Assembly (NCBI RefSeq): GCF_963675065.1
Contig: NZ_OY775905.1
Location: 62,001 to 126,000 of the forward strand
Reading direction: 5' to 3'
Source: an uncultured Draconibacterium sp.
GTDB taxonomy: Bacteria; Bacteroidota; Bacteroidia; Bacteroidales; Prolixibacteraceae
DNA: 64,000 nt
The notes below the pieces were generated by a model. It was not told where the DNA came from. It worked only from the letters and a program-made list of their open reading frames with translations, and searched no databases. A program made the position numbers and the translations under genes. Below are positions 25,052 to 34,531 of this stretch, in pieces; position 1 is the first letter of the stretch, and every line of letters starts with the position of its first letter.

Positions 25052-25669
25052 TTAAAACCGGTATCCAAGCGATAGCCCGTATCCGGTATTTCTAAGCGTT
25101 TTTTCACTGTTTGAAGTATCATCCGGATAAATGTTCATCATCCCCATTTGTGTATTTAATTGCACAAATAATCCTCCTGCCATTTCATATCCGAAGAAAA
25201 GATTGCCCCCCGCATCGAACGGTTTAAAAGTTCTGTCCGGATTGCCTGACCCCAGGTCTTTACTAAATTCAATATCTTCTCCCCCGATTCCGTACGCCAG
25301 GTAAGGCCCAAATCCAAGCATAAAATAGCCATTCCCTAACAGGGCTTTGTATACAAAATTCAACGGCAATTCAACATACGATAGTTTATAAGTAACGCCT
25401 GAAGTTTTTGCGCCTTTTGTGCTAAAAAGCAAACCCGGCTGAAAATAAAACTGAGGCGCAACGGGCAATTGAACATTTGCACCGACGTGAAAACCAACAA
25501 GCATATCATTTTTTAGTTTGTCGCCACTGGCATCTTTCCCGTTCAGATTCTGAAGATTTACGCCTCCCAAAATGGCAAATGCTGTTTTTGAATTATCGGT
25601 GCCCTGAGCAAAAACCAGGGAAGCGGATAGCATTAATACCATTGCGATGAAAATAAATTTTGTCTTCAT
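25052..25669 (-). CDS. Outer-membrane beta-barrel protein (PorT/OMP_b-brl-like)
   Basis: 205 residues. Signal peptide ending SLVFAQG (near residue 22). Then eight or so alternating strands: VGFHVGANVQLPV, FYFQPGLLFSTKG, LSYVELPLNFVYK, YFMLGFGPYLAYG, and the last strand YGLSLGYRF ends in Phe, as barrel proteins do. Probably a small outer-membrane porin-like protein. Third gene of the minus-strand unit started by the element at 26671, 28 bp after the OmpA gene. Confidence 0.85.
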   Translation of the reverse strand: MKTKFIFIAMVLMLSASLVFAQGTDNSKTAFAILGGVNLQNLNGKDASGDKLKNDMLVGFHVGANVQLPVAPQFYFQPGLLFSTKGAKTSGVTYKLSYVELPLNFVYKALLGNGYFMLGFGPYLAYGIGGEDIEFSKDLGSGNPDRTFKPFDAGGNLFFGYEMAGGLFVQLNTQMGMMNIYPDDTSNSEKTLRNTGYGLSLGYRF

Positions 25670-25697
25670 AATAAATAATTTTAAGTGAGTTTATGGA

Positions 25698-26369
25698 TTA
25701 ATCAACTGAATTTTGCTGGGCTTCTGCTTTCATCTTCTCGTTGGCAGTAATCAAAAATTCAACCCGCCGGTTTTGTGTCTGGCCGTTTGCCGAATCGTTG
25801 GAATATTTTGGCAGATTTTCGCCAAAACCTTTAATGCTTAAACGATCATTGGCAATACCTTTACCCGACAGGTAACCGGAAACAGCACCGGCTCGTTGTT
25901 CCGATAAAGTTTGGTTATACGCTTCACTCCCTTTATCGTCGGTATGTCCCTGAACTTCAATATCGGTATCCGGATAACTATTCAATACCAGAACCAGTTT
26001 GTCCAGGTTTGTTTTTGCATCATTTGACAGGTTTGATTTATCAAAGGCAAACAGCACGTTGCTGCTAAATTCAACCACAATACCTTCTCCCACGCGTTCA
26101 ACTTTTGCATCGGGTACAGTATTTTTAATTTCTTCTGCCTGCTTATCCATCTGCCGACCAATTACAGCGCCCGAAGCGCCACCCACTGCGGCACCAATTA
26201 TTGCACCCAGTGCAGTATTGCCTGAAGTCCGGCCAATTACAGCGCCAGCCGTACCACCGGCTGCAGTTCCTATTACTGCACCTTTCTGTGTTTTGTTCCA
26301 TGTTGCACAGCCCATAAAAATAAAGGCTGAACTTAATACGATTAGAAAACTAATTTTTAGCTTAATCAT
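25698..26369 (-). CDS. OmpA-family lipoprotein with glycine zipper
   Basis: 223 residues from MIKLKISF. Lipobox FMGC (Cys near residue 20), a glycine-zipper segment (GAVIGTAAGGTAGAVIGRTS, residues 30-75) and a C-terminal OmpA domain with FDKSNLSNDAK, VQGHTDDKGS, LSEQRAGAV and QNRRVEFLI. It resembles the YiaD type. Lipid-anchored and peptidoglycan-binding. A start nine codons further up (26396) is possible but would put extra residues before the signal peptide. Lies between the small gene at 26430 and the barrel gene. Confidence 0.88.
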   Translation of the reverse strand: MIKLKISFLIVLSSAFIFMGCATWNKTQKGAVIGTAAGGTAGAVIGRTSGNTALGAIIGAAVGGASGAVIGRQMDKQAEEIKNTVPDAKVERVGEGIVVEFSSNVLFAFDKSNLSNDAKTNLDKLVLVLNSYPDTDIEVQGHTDDKGSEAYNQTLSEQRAGAVSGYLSGKGIANDRLSIKGFGENLPKYSNDSANGQTQNRRVEFLITANEKMKAEAQQNSVD

Positions 26370-26429
26370 TTTTGTAGTTTTAATTGTTAAAAACATTTAT
26401 TTAATTCGGAAGAGAATGTCAGTTGGGCA

Positions 26430-26597
26430 TCAAATTTTAAAATCTTCCAATGCATTCATTCCATATCGCTCAGGGCTTTTATTTCGTGAATTTTGAATTT
26501 GCGTTAGTTGATCTCTAAGTATCAAGACATCTTGCTCTCCAACGGCCTGCCACACATCTTTGTAGCGCTTATTCTTCGCCTTTATTTTTAATCCCAT
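26430..26597 (-). CDS. 55-residue basic protein, unknown
   Basis: MGLKIKAKNKRYKDVWQAVG starts a 55-codon frame with ERYGMNALEDFKI at its end. Cytosolic and basic at the N-terminus. It is the first frame behind an island element (73 nt away, the same distance as other copies) and is followed by the OmpA-family gene. The position gives it credibility; no family recognised. Confidence 0.5.
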   Translation of the reverse strand: MGLKIKAKNKRYKDVWQAVGEQDVLILRDQLTQIQNSRNKSPERYGMNALEDFKI

Positions 26598-26670
26598 CGC
26601 TTGTACTTTTCCTTTATTAACAGCTTGTTATAAAATCAATTAAAGTTAGGTGGGTTTTTCTGGTGAGGTG

Positions 26671-26707
26671 TTACATAACTTTCAAGAACTGTTACATCAT
26701 TCACACA
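26671..26707 (-). promoter_or_regulatory. Upstream element copy 12 (minus strand)
   Basis: On the minus strand: TGTGTGAATGATGTAA, 14 nt, TATGTAA. It points at 26597 and the OmpA/barrel genes, and lies back-to-back with copy 13. Confidence 0.8.
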
Positions 26708-26874
26708 TTATGCAGGTGTTTGGAATGAATTGAAACCATTGATAATAAGATTTTCTTGCATTATCCTGATAGTACCTCAAAAACCAGAGAAAGTTTCTGA
26801 CTAAAAAATAGCTAAAGCTGTGTGTTATTTTATAGGCGAACTCAGGTTATTACAACCCGGTCGCATGTGAAAAA

Positions 26875-26911
26875 AGTGTGAATTATGTAAATTTTTATCA
26901 GATTTGTGTAA
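26875..26911 (+). promoter_or_regulatory. Upstream element copy 13
   Basis: AGTGTGAATTATGTAA, 14 nt, TGTGTAA; 53 nt before the ATG at 26965. Together with copy 12 it forms a divergent control region of about 240 bp. Confidence 0.78.
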
Positions 26912-26964
26912 CAAACCTCTACCCGGTGTTTCTTATTTTAGCACTTAAATCATTCCGAAAATTG

Positions 26965-27135
26965 ATGAATGGAAATACGCTTTTAAAGGGAATGACTTTT
27001 TATACGATTATTATCGCTGTGATCATAATCATGGTTTATCTGCTGCCTGACGGTAAAAATTGGATGGTGGGCCCAATGTATGATCAGGGAAATAACAGAC
27101 ATAATCTGATGGGAATGGGCTCAAATCATAATTAG
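26965..27135 (+). CDS. Small single-helix membrane protein
   Basis: 56 residues: MNGNTLLKGMTFYTIIIAVI gives a membrane helix (residues 11-31), then LLPDGKNWMVGPMYDQGNNR and a Met/His-rich tail GMGSNHN. The Met, His and Asn-rich C-terminus might contact metal; this is speculation. An in-frame start at 26878 would overlap the upstream element and is rejected. Precedes the CheB-CheR gene by 184 bp with nothing recognisable between. Confidence 0.55.
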   Translation: MNGNTLLKGMTFYTIIIAVIIIMVYLLPDGKNWMVGPMYDQGNNRHNLMGMGSNHN

Positions 27136-27319
27136 TCTGGAATAGTAAATCTAATAAGGGAATGCGTATATTTATATATAGTTTTATGGGGAAGAGCATC
27201 TTTCATATTATTCATACTTCGGCAATAAATTGCGCGACGATAATGTCAGGCCTCTGATATTCTGTTTTGCAGGCAGTTGAGGGTTAATTCGTAGTAAATA
27301 AATTATAAAAGGTTAAAAT

Positions 27320-30226
27320 TTGAAAATCAAAAAAGTAAAACCGGTTGTTTCATCGCATGACAAAAAGCCCGTGAAGTTTCCAATAATTGGAATCGGAGCA
27401 TCGGCCGGTGGTTTGGAAGCTTTGGAACAATTGCTTAGTAATGTGCCTGAAAATAGTGGAATGGCGTTTATTGTCATTCAACATTTAGATCCAACACATA
27501 AAGGAATGCTTCCTGAATTGCTTCAACGCATTTCCAGGATAAAGGTATACCAGGCAAAAGACAAAATGAAAGTGAATCCCAACTGTATTTATGTGATTCC
27601 ACCCAACAAAAGCATGTCGATTTTAAAAAGCACGCTTTATCTATTCGACCCCGTTGAAGCACGGGGAATGCGTCTACCCATCGATTTTTTCCTGCATTCG
27701 CTCGCCGATGATCAAAAAGAATTTGCTGTAGGTATTATTCTTTCGGGCATGGGTTCTGATGGTAGTGTCGGAATTGGTGCCATCAAAGAAAAAAACGGAA
27801 TTGTAATGGTACAGGAACCTGAAACCGCAAAATTCGACAGTATGCCGCGTAATGCCATTAATTCCGGGTTGGTTGATGTTGTTGCTCCTCCTAAAGAAAT
27901 CCATTTAAAATTAGTTGAATTTCTTGAACAGGTAACTCTTGTACAAACAGATAAAGCTTTTGGAGAGAAAAACAAAAGTGCGCTGGATAAAATAATTATT
28001 TTACTCCGCACACATACCGGGAACGATTTTTTGCTCTACAAAAAGAACACGGTTTACCGACGTATCGAAAGACGAATGGGTGTGCATAAAATTGGTCAAA
28101 TCAATTCGTACGTTCATTTTTTGCAGGAAAACCCGGAAGAAGTGCATATTCTGTTTAAAGAGCTGATGATTGGTGTTACCAATTTTTTTCGCGATCCCCT
28201 GGTTTGGAAAGAATTAAAGAAAACCGTTATTCCGCCAAAGATTGATAAAAAACAATCGGCCTCAACAATCAGGGCATGGATACCCGGCTGTTCTACTGGC
28301 GAGGAGGCTTATTCGCTGGCCATTGTATTTAAGGAAGTGTTGGAAGAAATTAATCCGCACGGAGGATTCTCATTGCAGGTATTTGCAACCGATCTTGACA
28401 ACGACGCCATTGAAAAGGCAAGAAAAGGAATATTTCCGGTAAATATAGAAGCGGATGTCTCGCCAAAACGCCTGAGCCGTTTTTTCTCCAAAACGGAGGA
28501 TGGTTATTTGATAAATAAAGAGATCAGGGAATCCATAATATTTGCACAGCACAATATTATCATGCATCCGCCTTTTACCAACATCGATTTTATTTCGTGC
28601 CGGAACCTGCTTATTTATTTGGATCCCGAGTTGCAAAAGAAATTGCTGGGATTGTTTTATTACAGCTTGAATCCGGAAGGAATTTTGCTGCTGGGAAATT
28701 CAGAAACACTGGGTTCACAAAGCCATCTTTTCACACCCGAAAATTCAAGTCTAAAAATATACAAACGCGGTAATGCCAACCTGTATCCCGAATTGTTTGA
28801 TTTCCCTTCTTCTTTTTCAAGGCCAAAACTAACCATTTACGAAAACAAAGTACCCGATAAACCCATTATGAATATTCAATCACTTGTTGATCAATTATTA
28901 TTGAAGCAATTTTCACCTCCCAGTGTTTTGGTAAACGAAAACGGCGACATTCTTTACATCAGCGGACGAACAGGGAAATATTTGGAACCTGCCGTAGGAA
29001 AGGCAAACCTGAATATTTTTGCCATGTTGCGCCCGGGATTTCAGAATGATTTTGCCATTGCTTTCCGCAAAGTTGTAACAAAAAAGGAAACGGTGATTTT
29101 GCACAAGGTAAAAATTGGTACAAACGGAAGTACAATCACTTTAAATGTTACAATTCAATGGGTGAATAAACCTGAAGCGTTATATGGGAAAATATTGATA
29201 ATTTTTGCAGATGTTGCCAGGTCTTCTGAGCAGGTTTCACATCCTGATGAAGGAAAACATGCAGTCGGTTCTGCCAGGGAAAAAGAATTGGAAGAAGAAT
29301 TGGAGCATACCCGTGAGGAAGTGCAGAACATTACGGAAGAAATGCAGACTTCGCAGGAAGAGTTGAAATCAACCAATGAAGAATTACAATCAACCAACGA
29401 AGAACTGCAATCAACCAACGAGGAACTAACCACTTCGAAAGAAGAGATGCAAAGCCTGAACGAGGAGTTACAAACCGTAAATGCTGAACTGCAGTCGAAA
29501 GTAGATGATTACTCGCGGGTAAATAACGACATGAAAAATTTGCTAAACAGCACCGATATTGCCACCTTATTTCTCGATAAGGAGCTAAATATTCGTCGGT
29601 TTACAAACCAGGCAACCAAAATTTTCAAGCTTATAAAAAGCGACATCGGACGTCCGTTTACCGACCAGGTTTCCCAACTCATTTACCCGGATTTGGCAGA
29701 AGATGCCCTTGAAGTTTTGCGAACACTTATTTTTATCGAGAAACAAATCCCAACAAAAGACGGCAGGTGGTTTTCAACACGCATAATGCCCTATCGCACT
29801 TTCGACGACAGAATTGATGGATTGGTCATCACTTTTATTAATGTCTCAGATTTAATGCTGACGGAAGAAAAACTAAATGAAACCGACCAGTTCAACCGTC
29901 TCCTACTTGAGCAACATCCCGATGTAATCATCAAATTATCTGCCGATTGGAAAATACTGGACTTTAATTCAGCCGCGGAACAAGTTTTTGGGAAAAAGTG
30001 CGAATATGTGATAAATAAAAATTATTTGGAATTGTTTGTTCCTGAACCTGAAAGGGATAAAACGAAACAACAAATGGACAAGCTGTTGAAAAAGCCTGAT
30101 AAGACTAAAATAAAGATGAAGGCAATTGGTGCAAACGGTGTTGAAATGGAAATCAACTGGACGGCTAATGTCCTTCATAATAAACTGAATTTACCAATGG
30201 TTGTTATTATTACTACAAAAAAATGA
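27320..30226 (+). CDS. CheB-CheR-PAS fusion signalling protein
   Basis: 968 residues, TTG start. CheB methylesterase at residues 15-195 (catalytic Ser in GASAGGLE, His in IQHLDPTHKG, Asp in SGMGSDGS), CheR methyltransferase at 210-480 (FFRDPLVW, AWIPGCSTGEEAYSLAI for SAM, SCRNLLIY), then a PAS-like part, a long coiled coil at 650-740 with three TNEELQS heptads, and two PAS domains (740-860 and 870-965). No histidine-kinase or receiver domain. Such fusions are not tied to flagellar chemotaxis; no chemoreceptor gene is in view. It probably feeds a signalling network together with the PAS protein that starts five bases later. Confidence 0.9.
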   Translation: MKIKKVKPVVSSHDKKPVKFPIIGIGASAGGLEALEQLLSNVPENSGMAFIVIQHLDPTHKGMLPELLQRISRIKVYQAKDKMKVNPNCIYVIPPNKSMSILKSTLYLFDPVEARGMRLPIDFFLHSLADDQKEFAVGIILSGMGSDGSVGIGAIKEKNGIVMVQEPETAKFDSMPRNAINSGLVDVVAPPKEIHLKLVEFLEQVTLVQTDKAFGEKNKSALDKIIILLRTHTGNDFLLYKKNTVYRRIERRMGVHKIGQINSYVHFLQENPEEVHILFKELMIGVTNFFRDPLVWKELKKTVIPPKIDKKQSASTIRAWIPGCSTGEEAYSLAIVFKEVLEEINPHGGFSLQVFATDLDNDAIEKARKGIFPVNIEADVSPKRLSRFFSKTEDGYLINKEIRESIIFAQHNIIMHPPFTNIDFISCRNLLIYLDPELQKKLLGLFYYSLNPEGILLLGNSETLGSQSHLFTPENSSLKIYKRGNANLYPELFDFPSSFSRPKLTIYENKVPDKPIMNIQSLVDQLLLKQFSPPSVLVNENGDILYISGRTGKYLEPAVGKANLNIFAMLRPGFQNDFAIAFRKVVTKKETVILHKVKIGTNGSTITLNVTIQWVNKPEALYGKILIIFADVARSSEQVSHPDEGKHAVGSAREKELEEELEHTREEVQNITEEMQTSQEELKSTNEELQSTNEELQSTNEELTTSKEEMQSLNEELQTVNAELQSKVDDYSRVNNDMKNLLNSTDIATLFLDKELNIRRFTNQATKIFKLIKSDIGRPFTDQVSQLIYPDLAEDALEVLRTLIFIEKQIPTKDGRWFSTRIMPYRTFDDRIDGLVITFINVSDLMLTEEKLNETDQFNRLLLEQHPDVIIKLSADWKILDFNSAAEQVFGKKCEYVINKNYLELFVPEPERDKTKQQMDKLLKKPDKTKIKMKAIGANGVEMEINWTANVLHNKLNLPMVVIITTKK

Positions 30227-30230
30227 AGTC

Positions 30231-30779
30231 ATGGATCGATTAGAAATGGATTATACAAATGCCGAAATGTTGCGTAAAAAAGCGGAAGAACTGCTCAAAG
30301 ACAAACAACAGAAAGAGAACTTCATTAAGGAAGAAACCGATATGAAAAAACTCCTGCATGAATTGCAGGTACACCAGATAGAACTGGAAATGCAAAACGA
30401 GGAATTACGTCAGGCCTATGAAACTGCGGAAACAGCACTAAAAAAATATACCATGCTGTTCGACCTCTCCCCCATGGGCTATTTTACGCTCGATTCAGAT
30501 GGAACCATTTGCGAGCTGAATTTCAGGGGTGCAGAAATGCTCGGAGAACGACGTTTTAGTTTGATAAACAGCAATTTTAAACTGTTTATTTCAGAAGATT
30601 CGAAGCCGGTTTTTAATAATTTTTTTAGAAAAATTTACTCCACCAATGCAAATGAATCGTGCGAAGTGTTACTGGGCTATGATAAAAAACCTTTGTGCCC
30701 GGTGTATATGGAAGGAGTTGTGACTGAAGAGGATCAGAAATGCCTTTTGTCGGTGGTGAATATTTCAAAATTTAAATAA
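30231..30779 (+). CDS. Free-standing coiled-coil PAS protein
   Basis: 182 residues from MDRLEMDY, four bases after the CheB-CheR stop, so translationally coupled. N-terminal coiled coil (LHELQVHQIELEMQNEELRQ) followed by a PAS domain (residues 75-180; FDLSPMGYFTLDSDGTI). The same coiled coil plus PAS is found at the front of the hybrid kinase at 17367, including FSPSGYLSL and SLINS. It has no output domain, so it could act as a sensor subunit or adaptor for the kinase or the CheB-CheR protein (inference). Confidence 0.8.
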   Translation: MDRLEMDYTNAEMLRKKAEELLKDKQQKENFIKEETDMKKLLHELQVHQIELEMQNEELRQAYETAETALKKYTMLFDLSPMGYFTLDSDGTICELNFRGAEMLGERRFSLINSNFKLFISEDSKPVFNNFFRKIYSTNANESCEVLLGYDKKPLCPVYMEGVVTEEDQKCLLSVVNISKFK

Positions 30780-30915
30780 GCTTGCGAATACCCCTTCTGT
30801 AGGCAGGCATCTGGTACCAATAAAATCCATCGTCCTAAAATATTAGCTATCAGACTATAATAGTAGTAAATTCACTTTAAACACTACCTTTAGAAAGATT
30901 AAATACAAAAAGTAA

Positions 30916-32388
30916 ATGCAGGTAGCCATAAACAGAAAGGACATAAAATTTATGCCTGATTCATCGAGGGTAATTGCACGGTTTCTATACACCGGCGATG
31001 AACGGGCGCTAAATACCATTCGATCGGTACTTGGCATAACAGAAGTATCAGCATTAGAGGCGCTAAATCCCATTCTAAGGGACTACTCCATGCGTCATAG
31101 AAATATCTCTAAAATATTTGAAAAACACTTTAACAAAATTTCTCATCTGTTAAAACAGTTGAAAATTGATTCTGACACTCTCAGCGTATTTCAAAAAATA
31201 CTGATTGGCTCCTACTTTACCATGGAATATTCAATTGAATCGGCAGCCTTTTTTAATCCGTCGATTATGGAGCATCCCGATCAGTCGGAGACGGGCACGG
31301 AAGAAAAAAGGGTTATTCTAAGTTTCAGGGCGACCGGAGAAGGACATATTTCTTCTATTGTTTTCAGAACAGGAGTCCTGGATAAAAACAACAATCTTTC
31401 GATTGAACCGGTGGGCAAAATGCTGGAAGAAGCAAAGCATATCAGGAGGTATGTATATGAAAAAGATGCCTTCAAAAGCAAACTGAACGAGATGAAGGAT
31501 TTTCACGCCATTATTCCTCCTGGTCTAATTCTGGATAAGTTGAACGATACATTTACGTATGGAGAACTGCGCGATTGTATAAAAGAAGGTAGAAAATCAT
31601 TGCATCTTGCAGCAGATAAAGAAATTCTGTTTAACCAGATTATCTGGCTGGCCTCGTCACATTACGAACTTGATTTCTCATTAGATACCAACATTTCGGA
31701 ACGGGTAATTTTTCCGGTTTCGACAAATGAAAAAAATGGAATTGAAGATGCACGTTTCGTAAAATTTGCTGATGATGACGGCAAAATGAATTATTATGCC
31801 ACCTACACCGCATACGACGGCACCACCATTTTACCTAAAATGCTTGACACAAGAGATTTTTACCATTTCAGGGTGTTGCCTCTTCATGGCGAGATTGCCC
31901 AAAACAAAGGAATGGCACTTTTCCCGCGCAAAGTGAACGGTAAATATGCCATGCTGTGCCGTTTGGATGGTTTCAACAATTACATCGCTTTTTCTGATAA
32001 TATTTCAATTTGGCGCGAAGCAAAATTGTTGCAGCAGCCAAAATTTCCGTGGGAATTTATTCAAATCGGAAATGGAGGCTCTCCTATTGAAACACCGGAA
32101 GGTTGGCTGGTAATTACACACGGAGTAGGACCGATGCGCGAATATGTTCTCGGTGCATCGCTGTTCGATCTTCAAAATCCGGAAAAAGAGATTGGCCGGT
32201 TGAAATCGCCACTGCTAATACCTAATACCGAAGAGAGAGAAGGATACGTGCCCAATGTAGTTTATTCCTGCGGATCGATGATCAATAATGATGAGTTGAT
32301 AATTCCATACGCCATGTCGGATTATGCATCTACTTATGCCACCGTTAACCTTAGAGAACTTTTGAATGAGTTGAAGAATTCGAAATAA
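30916..32388 (+). CDS. GH130-like glycoside phosphorylase/hydrolase
   Basis: 490 residues, cytosolic. The C-terminal 330 residues form a five-bladed propeller of the GH130 type: GIEDARFVKF (near residue 275), YYATYTAYDG, KGMALFPRKVNGKYAML, WLVITHGVGPMREY (near 390) and ILIPNTEEREGYVPNVVYS. GH130 enzymes phosphorolyse or hydrolyse beta-mannosides. An N-terminal extension of about 180 residues is helical and unlike most family members. It belongs to the sugar-enzyme set of this island (GT4 genes at 37276 and 42610). Substrate not determinable. Confidence 0.8.
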   Translation: MQVAINRKDIKFMPDSSRVIARFLYTGDERALNTIRSVLGITEVSALEALNPILRDYSMRHRNISKIFEKHFNKISHLLKQLKIDSDTLSVFQKILIGSYFTMEYSIESAAFFNPSIMEHPDQSETGTEEKRVILSFRATGEGHISSIVFRTGVLDKNNNLSIEPVGKMLEEAKHIRRYVYEKDAFKSKLNEMKDFHAIIPPGLILDKLNDTFTYGELRDCIKEGRKSLHLAADKEILFNQIIWLASSHYELDFSLDTNISERVIFPVSTNEKNGIEDARFVKFADDDGKMNYYATYTAYDGTTILPKMLDTRDFYHFRVLPLHGEIAQNKGMALFPRKVNGKYAMLCRLDGFNNYIAFSDNISIWREAKLLQQPKFPWEFIQIGNGGSPIETPEGWLVITHGVGPMREYVLGASLFDLQNPEKEIGRLKSPLLIPNTEEREGYVPNVVYSCGSMINNDELIIPYAMSDYASTYATVNLRELLNELKNSK

Positions 32389-32410
32389 CCTCACTTTTCT
32401 GGCATAAAAA

Positions 32411-32447
32411 TGTGTGAATGATGTAACTATTATCAAGAATTGTGTAA
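32411..32447 (+). promoter_or_regulatory. Upstream element copy 14
   Basis: TGTGTGAATGATGTAA, 14 nt, TGTGTAA; 88 nt before the kinase start at 32536. Confidence 0.82.
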
Positions 32448-32535
32448 CATAACATTCATTAAAAAGCCTGATATTTAAAAATCTAGACAAATAGTTAATA
32501 AGCGGGTATTTGTTTAAATCCTTAAATTAAATGCT

Positions 32536-34095
32536 ATGGCTAATTCAACTACCAATCAAAACTCAGGAAAAAGAAAATCAACACCTTCTGCAAAGGAAGC
32601 TTTAATTACCTCTGAAATTCGTTACCGCCGCTTATTTGAATCGGCAAAAGACGGAATTTTAATTCTTGATGCCGAAACGGGGATGATTGTTGACGTGAAT
32701 CCGTTTTTAATAGAGTTACTGGGTTATTCGAAAGAAAGTTTTATTGAAAAAACAATATGGGAAATAGGGTTCTTAAAGGATATTATTGACAATAAAGAAA
32801 AATTTCTGGAATTACAGCAAAAGAAATATGTCCGTTATGAAGATTTACCTCTGGAAACAGCAGACGGGCGAAGAATTCATGTAGAATTTGTGAGCAATGT
32901 ATACTTATCAGACAGTCAAAAGGTTATCCAATGCAATATACGCGATATAACAGAGCGCAAGCTATCAGAAGCGACAATTATCAATGGAAAAAATATGCTG
33001 CGTACATTGATAGATAACCTTCCCGCAATGATTTATATTAAAGATATTGAGTGCAGGAAAGTTATTGCCAATATAACTGATATCAAAAATATTGGATATC
33101 AAAACGAAGAAGAGATCCTTGGAAAAACAGACATTGAACTTTTCCCGGGGGACATTGGCCAACGAGGTTATGCCGATGATCAAAAGGTAATTAACTTAGG
33201 AATAGCAATCAATAACAGGGTTGAAGATTTTTACAATAGCGAAGGGAAAAGAAGTTGGATATCCACTACTAAAATACCTTTAAGAAATAACGAAGGTGAA
33301 ATTACCGGACTTGTTGGGATCGGCTATGATATTACTGAAAGTAAAAAGATTGAGGAAGAATTGACTTATGCCAAAGAAAAGGCAGAAGAAAGCGACCGTC
33401 TGAAATCAGCTTTTTTGGCCAATATGAGCCATGAAATCCGCACACCAATGAATGGTATTCTTGGGTTTACAAATCTTTTGCAAGACCCTGAGTTAACCGG
33501 CGAAGAACAGCAAGAATATATTGGAATTATTCAAAAAAGTGGCGATCGAATGTTAAATACGGTGAATGATATTATCAATATCTCCAAAATTGAAGCCGGG
33601 CAAACGACAGTTTTTGTTTCTGAATTTAATATTGACGAACAACTCAAAACTATTTATTCCTTTTTTAAACCGGAAACCGATAAAAAAGGCATCCAATTTA
33701 TTTTAAAAAATTCATTGACAGAACAGGACGATGTGATTGAATCTGACAAGGAGAAACTAGATTCAATTCTCACAAATCTGGTTAAAAATGCTATTAAATT
33801 TTGTGATAAGGGCAAAATTGAATTTGGCTGTTTTAAAAAAGAAAGAGGACTGCAATTTTATGTTAAGGATTCAGGCATTGGTATACCCCTCAACAGACAG
33901 CAAGCCATTTTCGAACGTTTTATTCAGGCCGATATTGATGATAAGAATGCACTGCAAGGATCGGGGTTGGGTTTAGCAATTGCAAAAGCATATACAAAAA
34001 TGCTGGGTGGAAAAATTTGGGTTGAAAGCGCAGAAGGCCAGGGGTCGACTTTCTTTTTTAATATTGCTTACAAATCTAATAAAGTGCACAGGTAA
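32536..34095 (+). CDS. PAS-PAS sensor histidine kinase
   Basis: 519 residues, no membrane helix. Two PAS domains (residues 28-145 with LFESAKDGILIL and ITERK at the PAC end; 150-270 with MLRTLIDNLPAMIYIKD and DITESKK), HisKA with MSHEIRTPMNGILGF (His near residue 296), and HATPase_c with LVKNAIKF, DSGIGIP and GSGLGLAI. Unlike the kinase at 17367 it has no receiver, so it must signal to a separate response regulator, none of which is in the window. Sole gene behind its element. Confidence 0.9.
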   Translation: MANSTTNQNSGKRKSTPSAKEALITSEIRYRRLFESAKDGILILDAETGMIVDVNPFLIELLGYSKESFIEKTIWEIGFLKDIIDNKEKFLELQQKKYVRYEDLPLETADGRRIHVEFVSNVYLSDSQKVIQCNIRDITERKLSEATIINGKNMLRTLIDNLPAMIYIKDIECRKVIANITDIKNIGYQNEEEILGKTDIELFPGDIGQRGYADDQKVINLGIAINNRVEDFYNSEGKRSWISTTKIPLRNNEGEITGLVGIGYDITESKKIEEELTYAKEKAEESDRLKSAFLANMSHEIRTPMNGILGFTNLLQDPELTGEEQQEYIGIIQKSGDRMLNTVNDIINISKIEAGQTTVFVSEFNIDEQLKTIYSFFKPETDKKGIQFILKNSLTEQDDVIESDKEKLDSILTNLVKNAIKFCDKGKIEFGCFKKERGLQFYVKDSGIGIPLNRQQAIFERFIQADIDDKNALQGSGLGLAIAKAYTKMLGGKIWVESAEGQGSTFFFNIAYKSNKVHR

Positions 34096-34233
34096 TCATC
34101 CCGGCCCGAACTTCTTTTGCGCCGGAAGATGTCCGCGTAAAAACAATTGAAGAGGCTTGTAGCTTTTATATACTGTAACCGGATAATAAAGCAGCTTACT
34201 AAAAGTTACAGTACAACATTGCACCAGTAGAAA

Positions 34234-34270
34234 TGTGTGAATGATGTAAATATTATTCAGAATTATGCAA
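34234..34270 (+). promoter_or_regulatory. Upstream element copy 15 (head of the largest operon)
   Basis: TGTGTGAATGATGTAA, 14 nt, TATGCAA (one substitution in the second box); 74 nt before the start at 34345. No further copy is found on this strand for the genes up to 42554. Confidence 0.75.
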
Positions 34271-34344
34271 CACTTCCTGCGCACTTTCAACGTAATTTTA
34301 TAAAAATAATTAAAGCTCTTTGTAGTGTTAATAAAAACTATGAG

Positions 34345-34515
34345 ATGAAAAATTCACTTTATATCGTCGCGGGGCTACTTGCACTTCTTTGGGCTATAAT
34401 AACATTTGGGTTCTACTCATTCCGCTATTTTGATTTACTTCTTCTTGTGGCAGGTTTTATGGTACTTCTCCAAATTCTTTTTAATAAAAAGTCACCCCGG
34501 AATCATAATAAATAA
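34345..34515 (+). CDS. Small two-helix membrane protein
   Basis: 56 residues: MKNSLYIVAGLLALLWAIIT with a first helix, FGFYSFRYFDLLLLVAGFMV with a second, and a basic tail LFNKKSPRNHNK. Fits the DUF5670/lmo0937-type design: two hydrophobic helices joined by a short turn, basic at the end. The in-frame extension to 34237 is non-homologous and overlaps the upstream element. First gene of a long same-strand run. Confidence 0.65.
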   Translation: MKNSLYIVAGLLALLWAIITFGFYSFRYFDLLLLVAGFMVLLQILFNKKSPRNHNK

Positions 34516-34531
34516 ACTTTAAACAATTGAA

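Noticed and set aside
29340..29440. Tandem DNA repeat in the CheB-CheR gene that might look like a satellite or short CRISPR
   Set aside because: It is the coding repeat of a coiled coil (TNEELQS heptads) shared by all such fusions; repeat units are contiguous with no spacers.
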